DNA of 64,000 bases from Peribacillus simplex (lineage in GTDB: Bacteria; Bacillota; Bacilli; Bacillales; DSM-1321): contig NZ_LNNH01000032.1 of NCBI RefSeq assembly GCF_001542915.1, positions 1-64,000 on the forward strand. The letters run 5' to 3'. Within the stretch, counting starts at the first letter, position 1. Each line of letters begins with the position of its first letter. Both the position numbers and the translations under genes were made by a program. Shown one piece after another: positions 17,040 through 26,170 of the stretch. Under the pieces are notes generated by a model that was not told the origin of the DNA, did no database searches, and saw only the letters and a program-made list of their open reading frames with translations.

Positions 17040-18302
17040 TTAAAACGCCCCCCTGGATACCGCAGCTTGCTCCGCCTTTCCTACATATACATCAAGCGCA
17101 GCCTGCAAAGCCTCCCCTCGATTCACTTGGAATCCTTGACGCAGCAGGACAGCTTCCAAGGACGCGAGCACAAAGAGGATGTTTTCTTTTCTGCAGCTGA
17201 ATCCCATGGTGCCAATTCTCCATATTTTCCCGTGGAGAGGACCGAACGAGGAGGCGATCTCGATGCCGAATTCATTCAGCAGCATGGACCGGACGGCTTC
17301 CCCATCGATTCCAGCTGGAATTTCAACACAAGTTACACAAGGGAGTTTGTTTTGGCCATTCCCGAACAGCGTCAGCCCCATCGCTTTGATCCCTTCCACC
17401 AATGCCGCTTCATGAAGTTCATGACGGGCAAATCGGGCTTCCAGACCTTCTTCAAGCACAAGGCGCAAGCCTTCACGCAACGCATAAATCATGGATGTCG
17501 CTTCCGTATGGTGATTCAAGCGCCGCGGTCCCCAATAATCCTGGAGCATGCTTAAATCAAAATAATTACTGGTGATGGGACGGCGGTTAGACACCCTTCG
17601 ATTGTCTTCGGCGGTCGCAATGCCGCGCTCCACTTTTTTGCGGGATTGAATGATTTTTTCGATGCGGTCATTATACGTGATCGGAGCCATTCCTGAAGGA
17701 ACGGACAAGCATTTTTGTGTCCCGCCGATCAATCCATCAATGCACCATTCATCCACCTTCACATCCGTGCCCCCGATAGATGCGACCGCATCGACAACAA
17801 GCAGGACATCCAGTTCGCGGCAGGCCAGCCCAATTTCCTTCAATGGCTGCATACAACCCGTCGAAGTCTCTCCATGTACGATTGCCGTTATCTTAGGAGA
17901 AACCTTCTTGATTTCCGCAATGATGACTTGCGGATCGAATACTTCTCCCCAAGGGCATTCAATCGTATGGACTTCGGCACCGTACCGTTCACAAATTTCC
18001 ACCAGCAGGTGACCGAATCTTCCAAAAATGGGGACGAGGACTTTATCACCTGGTTCAATGATGCTGCACAGGAGCGCTTCATTCCCTGACCTCGATGTGC
18101 CGTCTATCGGGAACGCCCATGTATTTTTCGTCTGAAAAACCAAACGCAGCATCTCCATCACTTCATTCATGATCGAGGTGAATGCAGGATCGAATTGCCC
18201 TAAAATCGGCGTGCTCATCGCTCTTAAGACACGCGGGTCCACCTCGACCGGCCCCGGCGTCATGATCGTTCTCATCGGTGTATTTAATTCTGAATATGCC
18301 AT
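17040..18302 (-). CDS. pucG: (S)-ureidoglycine-glyoxylate aminotransferase
   Basis: A 420-residue class V PLP aminotransferase. The signature TPGPVEVDPRVLRAM is at the N terminus, VVDAVASIGG carries the PLP aspartate, and the Schiff-base lysine is Lys197 in GGTQKCLSVPSG. It resembles B. subtilis PucG, which transaminates ureidoglycine with glyoxylate to give oxalurate and glycine. Alanine- or serine-glyoxylate aminotransferases are near relatives, but the location between allantoinase and allantoate amidohydrolase genes supports the ureidoglycine role. It begins 15 bases after the allantoate hydrolase stop. Confidence 0.92.
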   Translation of the reverse strand: MAYSELNTPMRTIMTPGPVEVDPRVLRAMSTPILGQFDPAFTSIMNEVMEMLRLVFQTKNTWAFPIDGTSRSGNEALLCSIIEPGDKVLVPIFGRFGHLLVEICERYGAEVHTIECPWGEVFDPQVIIAEIKKVSPKITAIVHGETSTGCMQPLKEIGLACRELDVLLVVDAVASIGGTDVKVDEWCIDGLIGGTQKCLSVPSGMAPITYNDRIEKIIQSRKKVERGIATAEDNRRVSNRRPITSNYFDLSMLQDYWGPRRLNHHTEATSMIYALREGLRLVLEEGLEARFARHELHEAALVEGIKAMGLTLFGNGQNKLPCVTCVEIPAGIDGEAVRSMLLNEFGIEIASSFGPLHGKIWRIGTMGFSCRKENILFVLASLEAVLLRQGFQVNRGEALQAALDVYVGKAEQAAVSRGAF

Positions 18303-18317
18303 TTTTCCCAGCTCCTT

Positions 18318-19565
18318 TTAATAGGCTAATTTATAGAGGACTTCGCTTAAAACATCGATTCCCCTTTCTAAATCCGGAACACTTGTAAACTCCTTAGGCG
18401 AGTGGCTGATTCCACCCTGACTGGGAACGAACAACAAGCAGGTCGGACAGAAAGAACCAAATACCTGGGCATCATGACCGGCTCCACTGACAATATCCTG
18501 ATAAGGTATATGTTTATCCTCGGCAATCCGCCTTGCAAGCTGATTCATTTCCATATCCATCGCAACGGGTTTGACATCCATCCATTGCGAAACCTCCAGC
18601 TTCATTCCTGCTTTTTTCGCCAATCCATCAAAAGAAGAGAAAATTTCCTTGCAAAACAAATCAAGTATCACTTCTTCATGATGCCTGATATCAAGGGTGA
18701 ACTCCACTTCACAAGCAATGACATTGGGAACATTGGGAATAACATTCAATCTGCCGACCGTCGCCACTAAATGCGGGTCCATCCCCTTCGCTTTGTTCGT
18801 TAAGAAGGAGATGAATTCCGACGCGGTGCTGACTGCATCCTTGCGGTAGGACATGGGGGTGGTTCCCGCGTGATCGCTTTCTCCAACGACTTTTACCGTA
18901 TAGCGGCGCTGTCCGACAATATGGCTGACGACGCCTATCGCATTTCGGTTCTTTTCGAGGACCATCCCTTGTTCGATATGGATTTCGACGAATCTGTCAA
19001 TATCGTTGCGGGCAGGCGTTTTATAGACTTCGGGCCCAAATCCCGCTTTCTTCATCGCTTCCACAAAAGGGATTCCCTCTGTATCTTCCATATCCTTTAC
19101 ATGATCTAGATCATAGATTCCTTGGATATTCCTCGAGCCCCAAAACGTAATGGGGAATCTGCTTCCCTCTTCTTCACAAAAGGAGACGACCTCTATCGTT
19201 TTTCGAGGCTGCCCATATATTCTATATAACTTTTTAACCGCAAGGAAGCTGGCGATGACCCCGTAAGCGCCATCGTATTTTCCCCCATCCTTGACTGTAT
19301 CGATATGGGAGCCGGTCAGGATCGTCCCACTTGCCGAATCCGCCCCCTCAAGCCTGCCAAACAGGTTCCCTACACTATCAAAATAGGTAACAAGGCCTTC
19401 CTTATCCATCTCACCCTTCATTGCAAGCTGAGCACTCAGCCATTCCTCGGAATACAATAAACGGGTCACCCCTTTATTTTCCGTCGCTCCAAAAGAGGCC
19501 AACCACTCAATCAATGAAGCAACATCACCCGTTTCATCCATGAATTTTTCAATTTGGATTTCCAT
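18318..19565 (-). CDS. allC: Allantoate amidohydrolase (PucF/AllC type)
   Basis: A 415-residue M20-family hydrolase that removes ammonia and carbon dioxide from allantoate to give ureidoglycine. Metal-ligand motifs are GSHIDTVKDGGKYDGAYGV, SFCEEEGSRFPITFWGSRNI and DHAGTTPM in the dimerisation domain. A C-terminal SGAGHDAQVF motif carries the last ligand histidine. I chose the ATG at 19563-19565 with GGGAAGAG upstream. Longer frames reach 19616 without a ribosome binding site and would overlap a promoter-like motif. First gene of the leftward ureide operon allC-pucG-allB. Confidence 0.92.
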   Translation of the reverse strand: MEIQIEKFMDETGDVASLIEWLASFGATENKGVTRLLYSEEWLSAQLAMKGEMDKEGLVTYFDSVGNLFGRLEGADSASGTILTGSHIDTVKDGGKYDGAYGVIASFLAVKKLYRIYGQPRKTIEVVSFCEEEGSRFPITFWGSRNIQGIYDLDHVKDMEDTEGIPFVEAMKKAGFGPEVYKTPARNDIDRFVEIHIEQGMVLEKNRNAIGVVSHIVGQRRYTVKVVGESDHAGTTPMSYRKDAVSTASEFISFLTNKAKGMDPHLVATVGRLNVIPNVPNVIACEVEFTLDIRHHEEVILDLFCKEIFSSFDGLAKKAGMKLEVSQWMDVKPVAMDMEMNQLARRIAEDKHIPYQDIVSGAGHDAQVFGSFCPTCLLFVPSQGGISHSPKEFTSVPDLERGIDVLSEVLYKLAY

Positions 19566-19608
19566 CACATCTCTTCCCTTCCCAGATTCAGTCATGTCAT
19601 GAATATTC

Positions 19609-19623
19609 ACAAACATGTGTTAT
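19609..19623 (-). promoter_or_regulatory. 15-base motif upstream of allC, shared with the permease gene
   Basis: ACAAACATGTGTTAT lies 43-57 bases before the allC start. The same motif with one change (ACAAACGTGTGTTAT) occurs at 22761-22775, 36-50 bases before the purine permease start. The core is a near palindrome. Both positions suit an operator for a shared regulator such as PucR, although it does not match the B. subtilis PucR box as I recall it. Confidence 0.55.
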
Positions 19624-19769
19624 CTATTATTTTACTTCCTTTCGCCTCTAACTTCATTGACGAATCTGTCAGGATTTTGATGTTTTTTTGTGCAAAACAA
19701 CCAATGTACCAATCTTCTAAGTTTATATAAAGAAGAGAGCACCCATGAAACTAGCCCCCCCTCCTCTTT

Positions 19770-20822
19770 TCAACTTGTATAATTCGAACCTAAGCCCAAT
19801 TCCCTCAAAAGCTTACGGTAGGCGATCGACGTCTTATCTGCCGCGATATGCGCTTCCGCTTGAAGGTCAAGAGGCAGCTCCTCCGGCTTTTGATTTTCCA
19901 CCATCGCCCTATCTTCATTGAATATCTGCAGATTAAATTCATACGTATCCTCAATCGGGGCATCCACATCGAAATTACGGGCCATCGGCGAAAACATTCT
20001 TGTCTTACGTGCCGAAACCGGACTGGCACAATTCAAGATATGGAGTTTTCCATCATACGGGAAATGAACGGTCAGCCTTGCCGCAAGCGGCGGAAATATA
20101 TCGAAAACCCGAAGCCATTCGAAGTTGGCAGGCTCTAGGTGCTTCATGCCTTTTCCATAATTGCTGACGGAACTTAAATATTCAACATGCAGGCCATACT
20201 CCGTTTTATCCACCTTATAGCTGGGGACGATCTGGTTATTACGGTCAGCGAAGCTTTCCGAATGAACCCAAGCGAAGTGGGACACATCCAAGAAACCTTC
20301 CATCTGCCGGCCGGCAGAGCCGGCAATGTCAATGGAAGGCGGAAGGATATTCAAATATCCCTCATCCTCCCACGCAGGCAATTCCGGAATGTCTTCTTCA
20401 TCACTCGCAATCGATGTCCATACCAAGCCGTAACGCTCGACAGTTGGATAAATATTAATGCATAGCCGCGGGGAAATCTTGGCACCGGGATGTGCAGGTA
20501 TCCCGGTACAATCACCTTCCGGACCATACCTGAAACCATGGTACGGGCATACGATATCATCTCCATCAACCCATCCCATGCTTAACGGCACCCCTCGATG
20601 GAGGCAAAGGTCCCTTGCAACGATGATCTTCCGATCGACCCGATATAGGACAAGGTGTACATCAAGAAGTTTAATGCCTATCGGCTTTTCTGCCACTTCC
20701 TCGACTGCCGCTACAGGAAACCAATATCCGGTTAATACATCCCAGTCCTTTTTACTGAATGTGCACTCTTTCGGAAATGGCGTTACTCTTTTTTTCTTGT
20801 ATGAACCTATCCCTTCACCCAT
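19770..20822 (-). CDS. Rieske oxygenase alpha subunit in the ureide cluster (HpxD/VanA-like)
   Basis: A 350-residue ring-hydroxylating or demethylating oxygenase. The Rieske [2Fe-2S] ligands are Cys73 and His75 (CLHRG) and Cys92 and His95 (CPYHGF). The mononuclear iron site appears as Asp179-x2-His182-x4-His187 in FLDVSHFAWVH. The overall form is VanA-like. No ferredoxin or reductase partner gene is adjacent. In Klebsiella a Rieske protein of this type (HpxD) works with HpxE in hypoxanthine oxidation. Placement next to allC and opposite pucR makes a purine role plausible, but this is inference. The ATG at 20820-20822 has AAGGGGAA upstream; the GTG three codons earlier sits directly on that site. 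Confidence 0.87.
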   Translation of the reverse strand: MGEGIGSYKKKRVTPFPKECTFSKKDWDVLTGYWFPVAAVEEVAEKPIGIKLLDVHLVLYRVDRKIIVARDLCLHRGVPLSMGWVDGDDIVCPYHGFRYGPEGDCTGIPAHPGAKISPRLCINIYPTVERYGLVWTSIASDEEDIPELPAWEDEGYLNILPPSIDIAGSAGRQMEGFLDVSHFAWVHSESFADRNNQIVPSYKVDKTEYGLHVEYLSSVSNYGKGMKHLEPANFEWLRVFDIFPPLAARLTVHFPYDGKLHILNCASPVSARKTRMFSPMARNFDVDAPIEDTYEFNLQIFNEDRAMVENQKPEELPLDLQAEAHIAADKTSIAYRKLLRELGLGSNYTS

Positions 20823-20861
20823 GTTATGCACTTCCCCTTCGGACTTTTTTTGTAAATAATA

Positions 20862-20881
20862 ACAAAATTATTATATTTTGT
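20862..20881. promoter_or_regulatory. Inverted repeat in the Rieske-pucR intergenic region
   Basis: ACAAAAT (20862-20868), spacer TATTAT, ATTTTGT (20875-20881): a perfect 7-base inverted repeat 40-59 bases before the Rieske gene start and about 150 bases before pucR. It is very AT-rich, so it may be a regulator site or chance. Confidence 0.35.
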
Positions 20882-21033
20882 CATTAACTATGTTATAAAA
20901 CCTCACATTTGATGAACGCCCAAATGTCCAACAACGAAATTTGTAAGATATGTCAAAGGGTTTGTATGATATGATAATGAAAATCCGCTAAGCAAGTCCA
21001 TAAAACTACATTTATCAGAATGAGGTGTTCCAT

Positions 21034-22650
21034 ATGAAGGTAACAGAACTTTTGACATTGCCCGCATTAGCCGGCATGAATGTAATTGCAGGGGAAACAG
21101 GGACCGATCGGGAGGTCTACACAGTCAACATGATGGACGCTCCAGATATCATCCACTTTTTAAAGCCTAACGAACTTCTTGTAACCACCGCTTATCACGT
21201 AAAGGACAAGCCGCACCTTTTGTCATCCCTTGTCGAGGCAATGGCCAATCAAGGCTGCGCAGCACTCGGAATAAAGACAGGGAGGTTCCTGACGGAAATC
21301 CCTGAAGCTGTATTGGTTCTCGCAAACGAATTATCCCTCCCGATCATCGACCTGCCTCACGAATTGTCTCTTGGGGAAATCATCAACTACACATTGCGGG
21401 GGATATTGGATCAACGGGCAGCAGAGTTGGCATTTGCCATGGAAACCCATAAGCAATTCACCGATTTAATCATGCGCGGCAAAGGTATCGAGAAATTACT
21501 TGATCATTTATCCGAAATGATTGGATATCGCATTCTTTTAGTTGACCAATACCTTAAACCGCTATCCCGTCCAATATCCACATCCGGAATTATTCCAATA
21601 ATCAAAAAGATGCGTGGTGCAGGCTTTCGATTTAATAAAACAAAAGCTTCGTCCTTTTCCTTTACATCCCTTACCAACCAACAAACCTATACCATTTTCC
21701 CCATATACATGGACGAAAAAAAGTTTGGTTATTTGACGATAGCAGGAGAGGTCAAGTCGAGCGATAACCTTTTAACACTGACGATAGAGCAAGCCACAAA
21801 CGTCATCTCCTTCGCTCTAATGAAGGAACACGCACTTAAACAGCACGACCGGAATATCCGGAATGATTTCTTCCTTCATTTTCTTGATGGCAATTTTTCT
21901 TCACAAGAGGAAATCACAAACCGGGCTAAAGAGTTTTCCTTACGCAATGAACAAGCGTATATTTGCGCAGTCGGCAAGATCGACGGACCCGAATCTACGA
22001 AAAGCTATACACAGCTGCAAAGGCAGGCCGATTCGATTTTTCAATCCTTGGAAGATGAACTTCATCTATCACCCCATCCCATTCATCTCTTCACAAAAGG
22101 AAAGAAATGCATTCTCTTATACGAAGTCAATGAAGTTTCTGCGGATGTTCTCCAATATGTCGAAGCCTCGTTAAAATCATTGCAAAAAATCACAGCCAGC
22201 CAGTTCGGTTGCACGATTTCTTTCGGCATAAGCACAAGGAGCCCGAGTTTTTTACAAACCAAGAATTCGTATAAAGAAGCGAACGACTCCCTCATTGAAG
22301 GAGGTCTCGCAAAAAAGACCGAATACATCCAATCATTCAGGACGAAGGACATCATGGAATTATTGAGGATCATTCCCGAGGAAGACTTGAAGAATTTCTA
22401 CTTTTTTGCCTTGCAGGGATTTTCCAAGATCATTACCGAGGAGGAGCAGTCCTTATTGCAAACATTATCTGTATATCTTGAAACACATTGCCAAATATCC
22501 GAAACGGCTAAACGGTTGTTCGTTCATAGGAACACCGTCGTGTACAGACTGGAGAAGTGTGAAGAACTACTCGGCAAAAGCTTGAAAGACCCGGAGACAA
22601 CACTCCAAATACGACTTGCCCTTCGCATTAAATCATTGCTAAATGGATGA
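21034..22650 (+). CDS. pucR: PucR family purine catabolism regulator
   Basis: A 538-residue regulator with the full PucR layout. An N-terminal PucR domain (about residues 1-125, LLTLPALAGMNVIAG to ILDQRAAEL) is followed by a CdaR/GGDEF-like middle domain, and a C-terminal PucR helix-turn-helix containing CQISETAKRLFVHRNTVVYRLEKCEELLG. In B. subtilis PucR activates purine-degradation genes, with allantoin-type effectors. Start chosen at the ATG at 21034 with ATGAGGTG upstream. It is divergent from the Rieske gene and precedes the permease, so it is central to the cluster. Confidence 0.93.
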   Translation: MKVTELLTLPALAGMNVIAGETGTDREVYTVNMMDAPDIIHFLKPNELLVTTAYHVKDKPHLLSSLVEAMANQGCAALGIKTGRFLTEIPEAVLVLANELSLPIIDLPHELSLGEIINYTLRGILDQRAAELAFAMETHKQFTDLIMRGKGIEKLLDHLSEMIGYRILLVDQYLKPLSRPISTSGIIPIIKKMRGAGFRFNKTKASSFSFTSLTNQQTYTIFPIYMDEKKFGYLTIAGEVKSSDNLLTLTIEQATNVISFALMKEHALKQHDRNIRNDFFLHFLDGNFSSQEEITNRAKEFSLRNEQAYICAVGKIDGPESTKSYTQLQRQADSIFQSLEDELHLSPHPIHLFTKGKKCILLYEVNEVSADVLQYVEASLKSLQKITASQFGCTISFGISTRSPSFLQTKNSYKEANDSLIEGGLAKKTEYIQSFRTKDIMELLRIIPEEDLKNFYFFALQGFSKIITEEEQSLLQTLSVYLETHCQISETAKRLFVHRNTVVYRLEKCEELLGKSLKDPETTLQIRLALRIKSLLNG

Positions 22651-22760
22651 TCCGCCCTACTCCCTTCCGCACTTTATGCAGTTTGCTCATATGATTATAC
22701 AAAAATTGTCTAAAATAACTAATGACAATTTTCTGATTTTTTATTATGATATACTTCATA

Positions 22761-22775
22761 ACAAACGTGTGTTAT
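22761..22775 (+). promoter_or_regulatory. 15-base motif upstream of the purine permease
   Basis: ACAAACGTGTGTTAT, differing by one base from the motif before allC. It is directly followed by ATAATATAAC, which could supply a -10 element, so a bound protein would sit at the promoter. Confidence 0.55.
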
Positions 22776-22811
22776 ATAATATAACATTAAATGAAGGAAG
22801 GGAGTTTTTAT

Positions 22812-24135
22812 ATGAATAAGTTCAAAACCTTCTCGTTAGGTCTTCAACACGTTCTTGCCATGTACGCAGGAGCGATCCTCGTACCAATCATCGTCGGCGC
22901 TGCATTGGGTGGGGCTCACCTCTCAACAGCTCGCCTACCTGATTGCCATTGACCTATTAACCTGTGGAATTGCTACTCTATTGCAATCTTGGAAAAATGA
23001 ATTTTTTGGCATAGGACTACCCATCGTTTTGGGGACATCTTTCGTAGCCGTCACCCCCATGATCTCCATTGGCAGCCATTATAGCATTTCCGCCATATAT
23101 GGAGCGATCATCGCAGCTGGTTTATTCATCATTTTATTTTCCAACATTTTCAGTAAACTGCTTAAATTATTCCCCCCTGTCGTGACCGGTACCGTCGTCA
23201 TCATTATTGGATTATCCTTAGTGCCCATCGGAATCCAGAATATGGCCGGCGGTTCAGCCAACAAAGATTTCGGTTCAGCAGAAAACTTAATGCTTTCCTT
23301 CGGCGTCCTTGCTGTCATTCTATTAATCAATCGCTTCTTCACAGGATTCATCCGCTCCATTTCCGTTCTCATCGGCATCATCACCGGAACGATCGCTTCA
23401 ACGGCATTTGGTGAAATGGACTTTTCCACCGTTTCCCAGGCATCTTGGTTCCATATTCCTGCCCCTTTCTACTTTGGATCGCCCACGTTTGAAATGGCCC
23501 CGATTCTTACGATGCTGCTGGTTGGCACGGTCATTTTAATTGAATCCACCGGCGCATTCCTTGCCCTCGGAAAAATAACCGGTAGAGTATTAACCGAAAG
23601 GGATATAGTCAAAGGCTACCCGGCAGAAGGCATCGCATTCACTTTAGGAGGGATTTTCAATGCCTTTCCATATAGTACATTCGCACAAAATGTTGGCCTT
23701 GTTCAGTTATCAGGAGTCAAAAAAAGAACGATCACCATCGTTGCAAGCTTCATCTTGATCGGACTTGGGCTGACACCCAAAGTCGCAGCGCTCGCTACAC
23801 TGATCCCTACGGCCGTTCTCGGGGGTGCAACCGTGATCATGTTCGGAATGGTCATTTCTTCAGGAATTAAAATGTTGAACGACGTCGATTTTTCCAACAA
23901 CGCCAATTTATTGGTCATTGCTTGTTTCGTTTCACTTGGACTGGGTGCCACTGTCGTTCCCGAGTTATTTTCCAGTTTTCCTGAAGCCATCCGGATTGTC
24001 GTCGGTGACGGAATCATTACTGGAAGCCTGACTGCGATCATCCTGAACTTGATCTTCTCCCCGCCAAGGAAGGAGACGGCCAAAGGTGATGGCACGATCC
24101 CCGATTCCGATCGGTTAATAGCCAAAAGTATATAA
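22812..24135 (+). pseudogene. Purine (xanthine/urate) permease with a one-base frameshift
   Basis: An NCS2-family nucleobase permease like B. subtilis PucJ/PucK, which import uric acid or xanthine. The ATG at 22812 has GAAGGGAG upstream and opens MNKFKTFSLGLQHVLAMYAG, normal for the family. At GGGG (22911-22914) the frame shifts: continuing in frame 1 gives a stop at about 22951, whereas dropping one G restores LTSQQLAYLIAIDLL and the rest of the protein, about 440 residues in total. Many hydrophobic segments and the family motif VLGTSFVAVTPMI are intact downstream. Either the strain carries a frameshift mutation or one G is a sequencing error. The remainder shows no other damage, so any loss is recent. 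Confidence 0.88.
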
Positions 24136-24150
24136 AAAAGGAGGAAAAAA

Positions 24151-25653
24151 ATGCTCACACTTGCGGAGCTAAATGCACAAAGCGAAAAGGAATTCACGAA
24201 GTTCCTTGGTGATACTTTCGAACATTCGCCATGGATTGCCCAGAAAGCGGCAGCAAGCAGGCCCTTTCATTCCATCATGAACCTTCATCAATGCCTCGAG
24301 GCTATAGTAAGGAATTCATCAAAGGAGGAAAAGCTGGCATTAATCAGGAAGCACCCGAACCTTGGGGACAAAGTAAAAATGAGCAATGAATCGCTTTTGG
24401 AACAGCATGGTGCCGGTTTAGGCGACCTTACTGCCGCTGAATATGAAAATTTCATATCATTGAACAGGCAATATATGCAGAAGTTTGGCTTTCCATTTAT
24501 CCTGGCTGTACGAGGCAAAGATAAAAATGACATCTATCAATCCATGCTAACAAGGATGAACCATACAACGACGACTGAGTTCGATAAGGCTTTGGCTGAG
24601 ATTTACCGGATAGCCGTATTTCGTTTACAGGATAAACTTAAAATTGAAGGGAAGAATTCCATGAAAAATAAATCTGCTGCCCAATCACTTAGTTACGGAA
24701 AGGGCAATGTATTCGCTTATCGGACCTATTCCATTCCTTTGACCGGAATTAAACAAATTCCAGAATCAACTTTTTCGGGCAGGGATCATATCATTTTTGG
24801 CACCAATGTTAAAGTATCCGTAGGCGGCTCAGCATTTCTTCCTTCCTTCACGGAAGGAGACAATTCCATGGTCATTGCGACCGATTCAATGAAGAACTTC
24901 ATCCAAAGGCATTTAGCGACATTCACGGGGACTACATTGGAAGGATTCGCTTCATACGTGTCAGAGGCCTTCCTGAATAAATATCCGCAAATCGATACTG
25001 TCAAATTGATGGCCGAAGACATTCCTTTTGAAGCGGTCACTGAAGCGACAGGCACTCCCTTGAAACCGAGTGACCTCGTATTCAAAAAATCCCGCAATGA
25101 ACGGGCACAATCCTCCCTTGAAATCATCCGTGGCGAAAATGGAAACGAAATCACTCAGCAGTGCAGTTCCATCCTCGATCTCCAATTAATCAAGGTAAGC
25201 GGAAATTCTTTTGTCGGTTTTGTCCGCGATGAGTATACGACGCTTCCTGAAGACGGGAACCGGCCGCTTTTCATTTACCTGAATCTCCATTGGATTTATG
25301 AGGATCAAAAAGATGCATTTGGTACGGACCCTTCAAAATACGTAGCTGCCGAGCAGGTAACCGATATCGCTACATCCGTTTTTCATGAATTGGAAACACC
25401 ATCCATCCAAAATCTGATTTTTGAAATCGGCTGCAGGATTTTAACTAGATTTCCACAGCTTCTTGAGGTTACATTCGAATCCCAAAATCACACATGGGAA
25501 ACCGTCGTTCCCATCATCTCGGACTCTATGGGAAAAGTATATACCGAGCCTCGTCCACCATTCGGCTTTCAGGTCTTCACCGTTAAAAGGGAACATCTCG
25601 AAAACGACAATATTTTGGCTGCTGCAAAAGCAGCGGGCAAGGAGTGGATATGA
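24151..25653 (+). CDS. pucL: Bifunctional OHCU decarboxylase / urate oxidase
   Basis: A 500-residue fusion. Residues 1 to about 165 form OHCU decarboxylase (SRPFHSIMNLHQCLE with the catalytic histidine, RKHPNLGDKVKMSNES). From about residue 175 a uricase follows (YGKGNVFAYRTYSI, NTNVKVSVGG-type block, NSMVIATDSMKNFIQRH, and the C-terminal SQNHTWETVVP). It oxidises urate to 5-hydroxyisourate and decarboxylates OHCU to S-allantoin. The same fusion is known as PucL in B. subtilis. AAGGAGG ribosome binding site; it begins 15 bases after the permease and overlaps pucM by four bases. Confidence 0.94.
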   Translation: MLTLAELNAQSEKEFTKFLGDTFEHSPWIAQKAAASRPFHSIMNLHQCLEAIVRNSSKEEKLALIRKHPNLGDKVKMSNESLLEQHGAGLGDLTAAEYENFISLNRQYMQKFGFPFILAVRGKDKNDIYQSMLTRMNHTTTTEFDKALAEIYRIAVFRLQDKLKIEGKNSMKNKSAAQSLSYGKGNVFAYRTYSIPLTGIKQIPESTFSGRDHIIFGTNVKVSVGGSAFLPSFTEGDNSMVIATDSMKNFIQRHLATFTGTTLEGFASYVSEAFLNKYPQIDTVKLMAEDIPFEAVTEATGTPLKPSDLVFKKSRNERAQSSLEIIRGENGNEITQQCSSILDLQLIKVSGNSFVGFVRDEYTTLPEDGNRPLFIYLNLHWIYEDQKDAFGTDPSKYVAAEQVTDIATSVFHELETPSIQNLIFEIGCRILTRFPQLLEVTFESQNHTWETVVPIISDSMGKVYTEPRPPFGFQVFTVKREHLENDNILAAAKAAGKEWI

Positions 25654-26009
25654 CCGGGATAACTACGCATGTTTTGGATGTAATGCAGGGCCAGCCTGCG
25701 GCGAATGTAACGATCGAATTATACTATTGTGAATCACCCTCGGCTAGCTGGCAGCTGCTCCAGACAAGCGTCACTAATCCCGATGGAAGGCTCGCTGCCC
25801 CGCTGCTGAAAGCAGAAGATACGAAAATGGGAAACTACGAAATCGTCTTTCATATCGGAGATTACTTCCGGAGAAAAAACCTCGGACTTCCCGAGCCACC
25901 CTTTTTGGACCTGGTTCCCGTCCGTTTTGGCCTATCTTCGCCATCCTCTCACTATCATGTGCCGCTCATCATTTCCCCATGGGCCTATCAGGTTTATCGG
26001 GGAAGCTAA
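25650..26009 (+). CDS. pucM: 5-hydroxyisourate hydrolase
   Basis: A 119-residue transthyretin-like protein. It has the N-terminal THVLDVMQGQPA signature with the active-site histidine, an internal arginine-containing strand, HYHVPLIISP with two more active-site histidines, and ends in the diagnostic YRGS tetrapeptide. It hydrolyses 5-hydroxyisourate to OHCU, the step between the two activities of PucL. The ATGA overlap with pucL shows coupled translation. A strong terminator follows. Confidence 0.95.
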   Translation: MTGITTHVLDVMQGQPAANVTIELYYCESPSASWQLLQTSVTNPDGRLAAPLLKAEDTKMGNYEIVFHIGDYFRRKNLGLPEPPFLDLVPVRFGLSSPSSHYHVPLIISPWAYQVYRGS

Positions 26010-26011
26010 AA

Positions 26012-26044
26012 AAACTGCCGGACTTCTTCTCCGGCAGTTTCTTT
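26012..26044 (+). terminator. Terminator of the pucL-pucM unit
   Basis: AAACTGCCGGA (26012-26022) pairs with TCCGGCAGTTT (26030-26040), followed by CTTTG. Stable stem with a 7-base loop. Confidence 0.85.
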
Positions 26045-26170
26045 GTTGATTATATCGTATTGTTAGACCGAACTTCGGCCATGTTTTAAATCATCGGGTA
26101 AATTTGATATAATTTCTCAGAAGATAAGGAATGAGAATGTGAGAGCTAATATTGTAAAGGAGCTTGAGCC

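Noticed and set aside
22911..22914. Programmed frameshifting in the purine permease
   Set aside because: No known slippery heptamer or downstream stimulatory structure evident, and NCS2 permeases are not known to use it.
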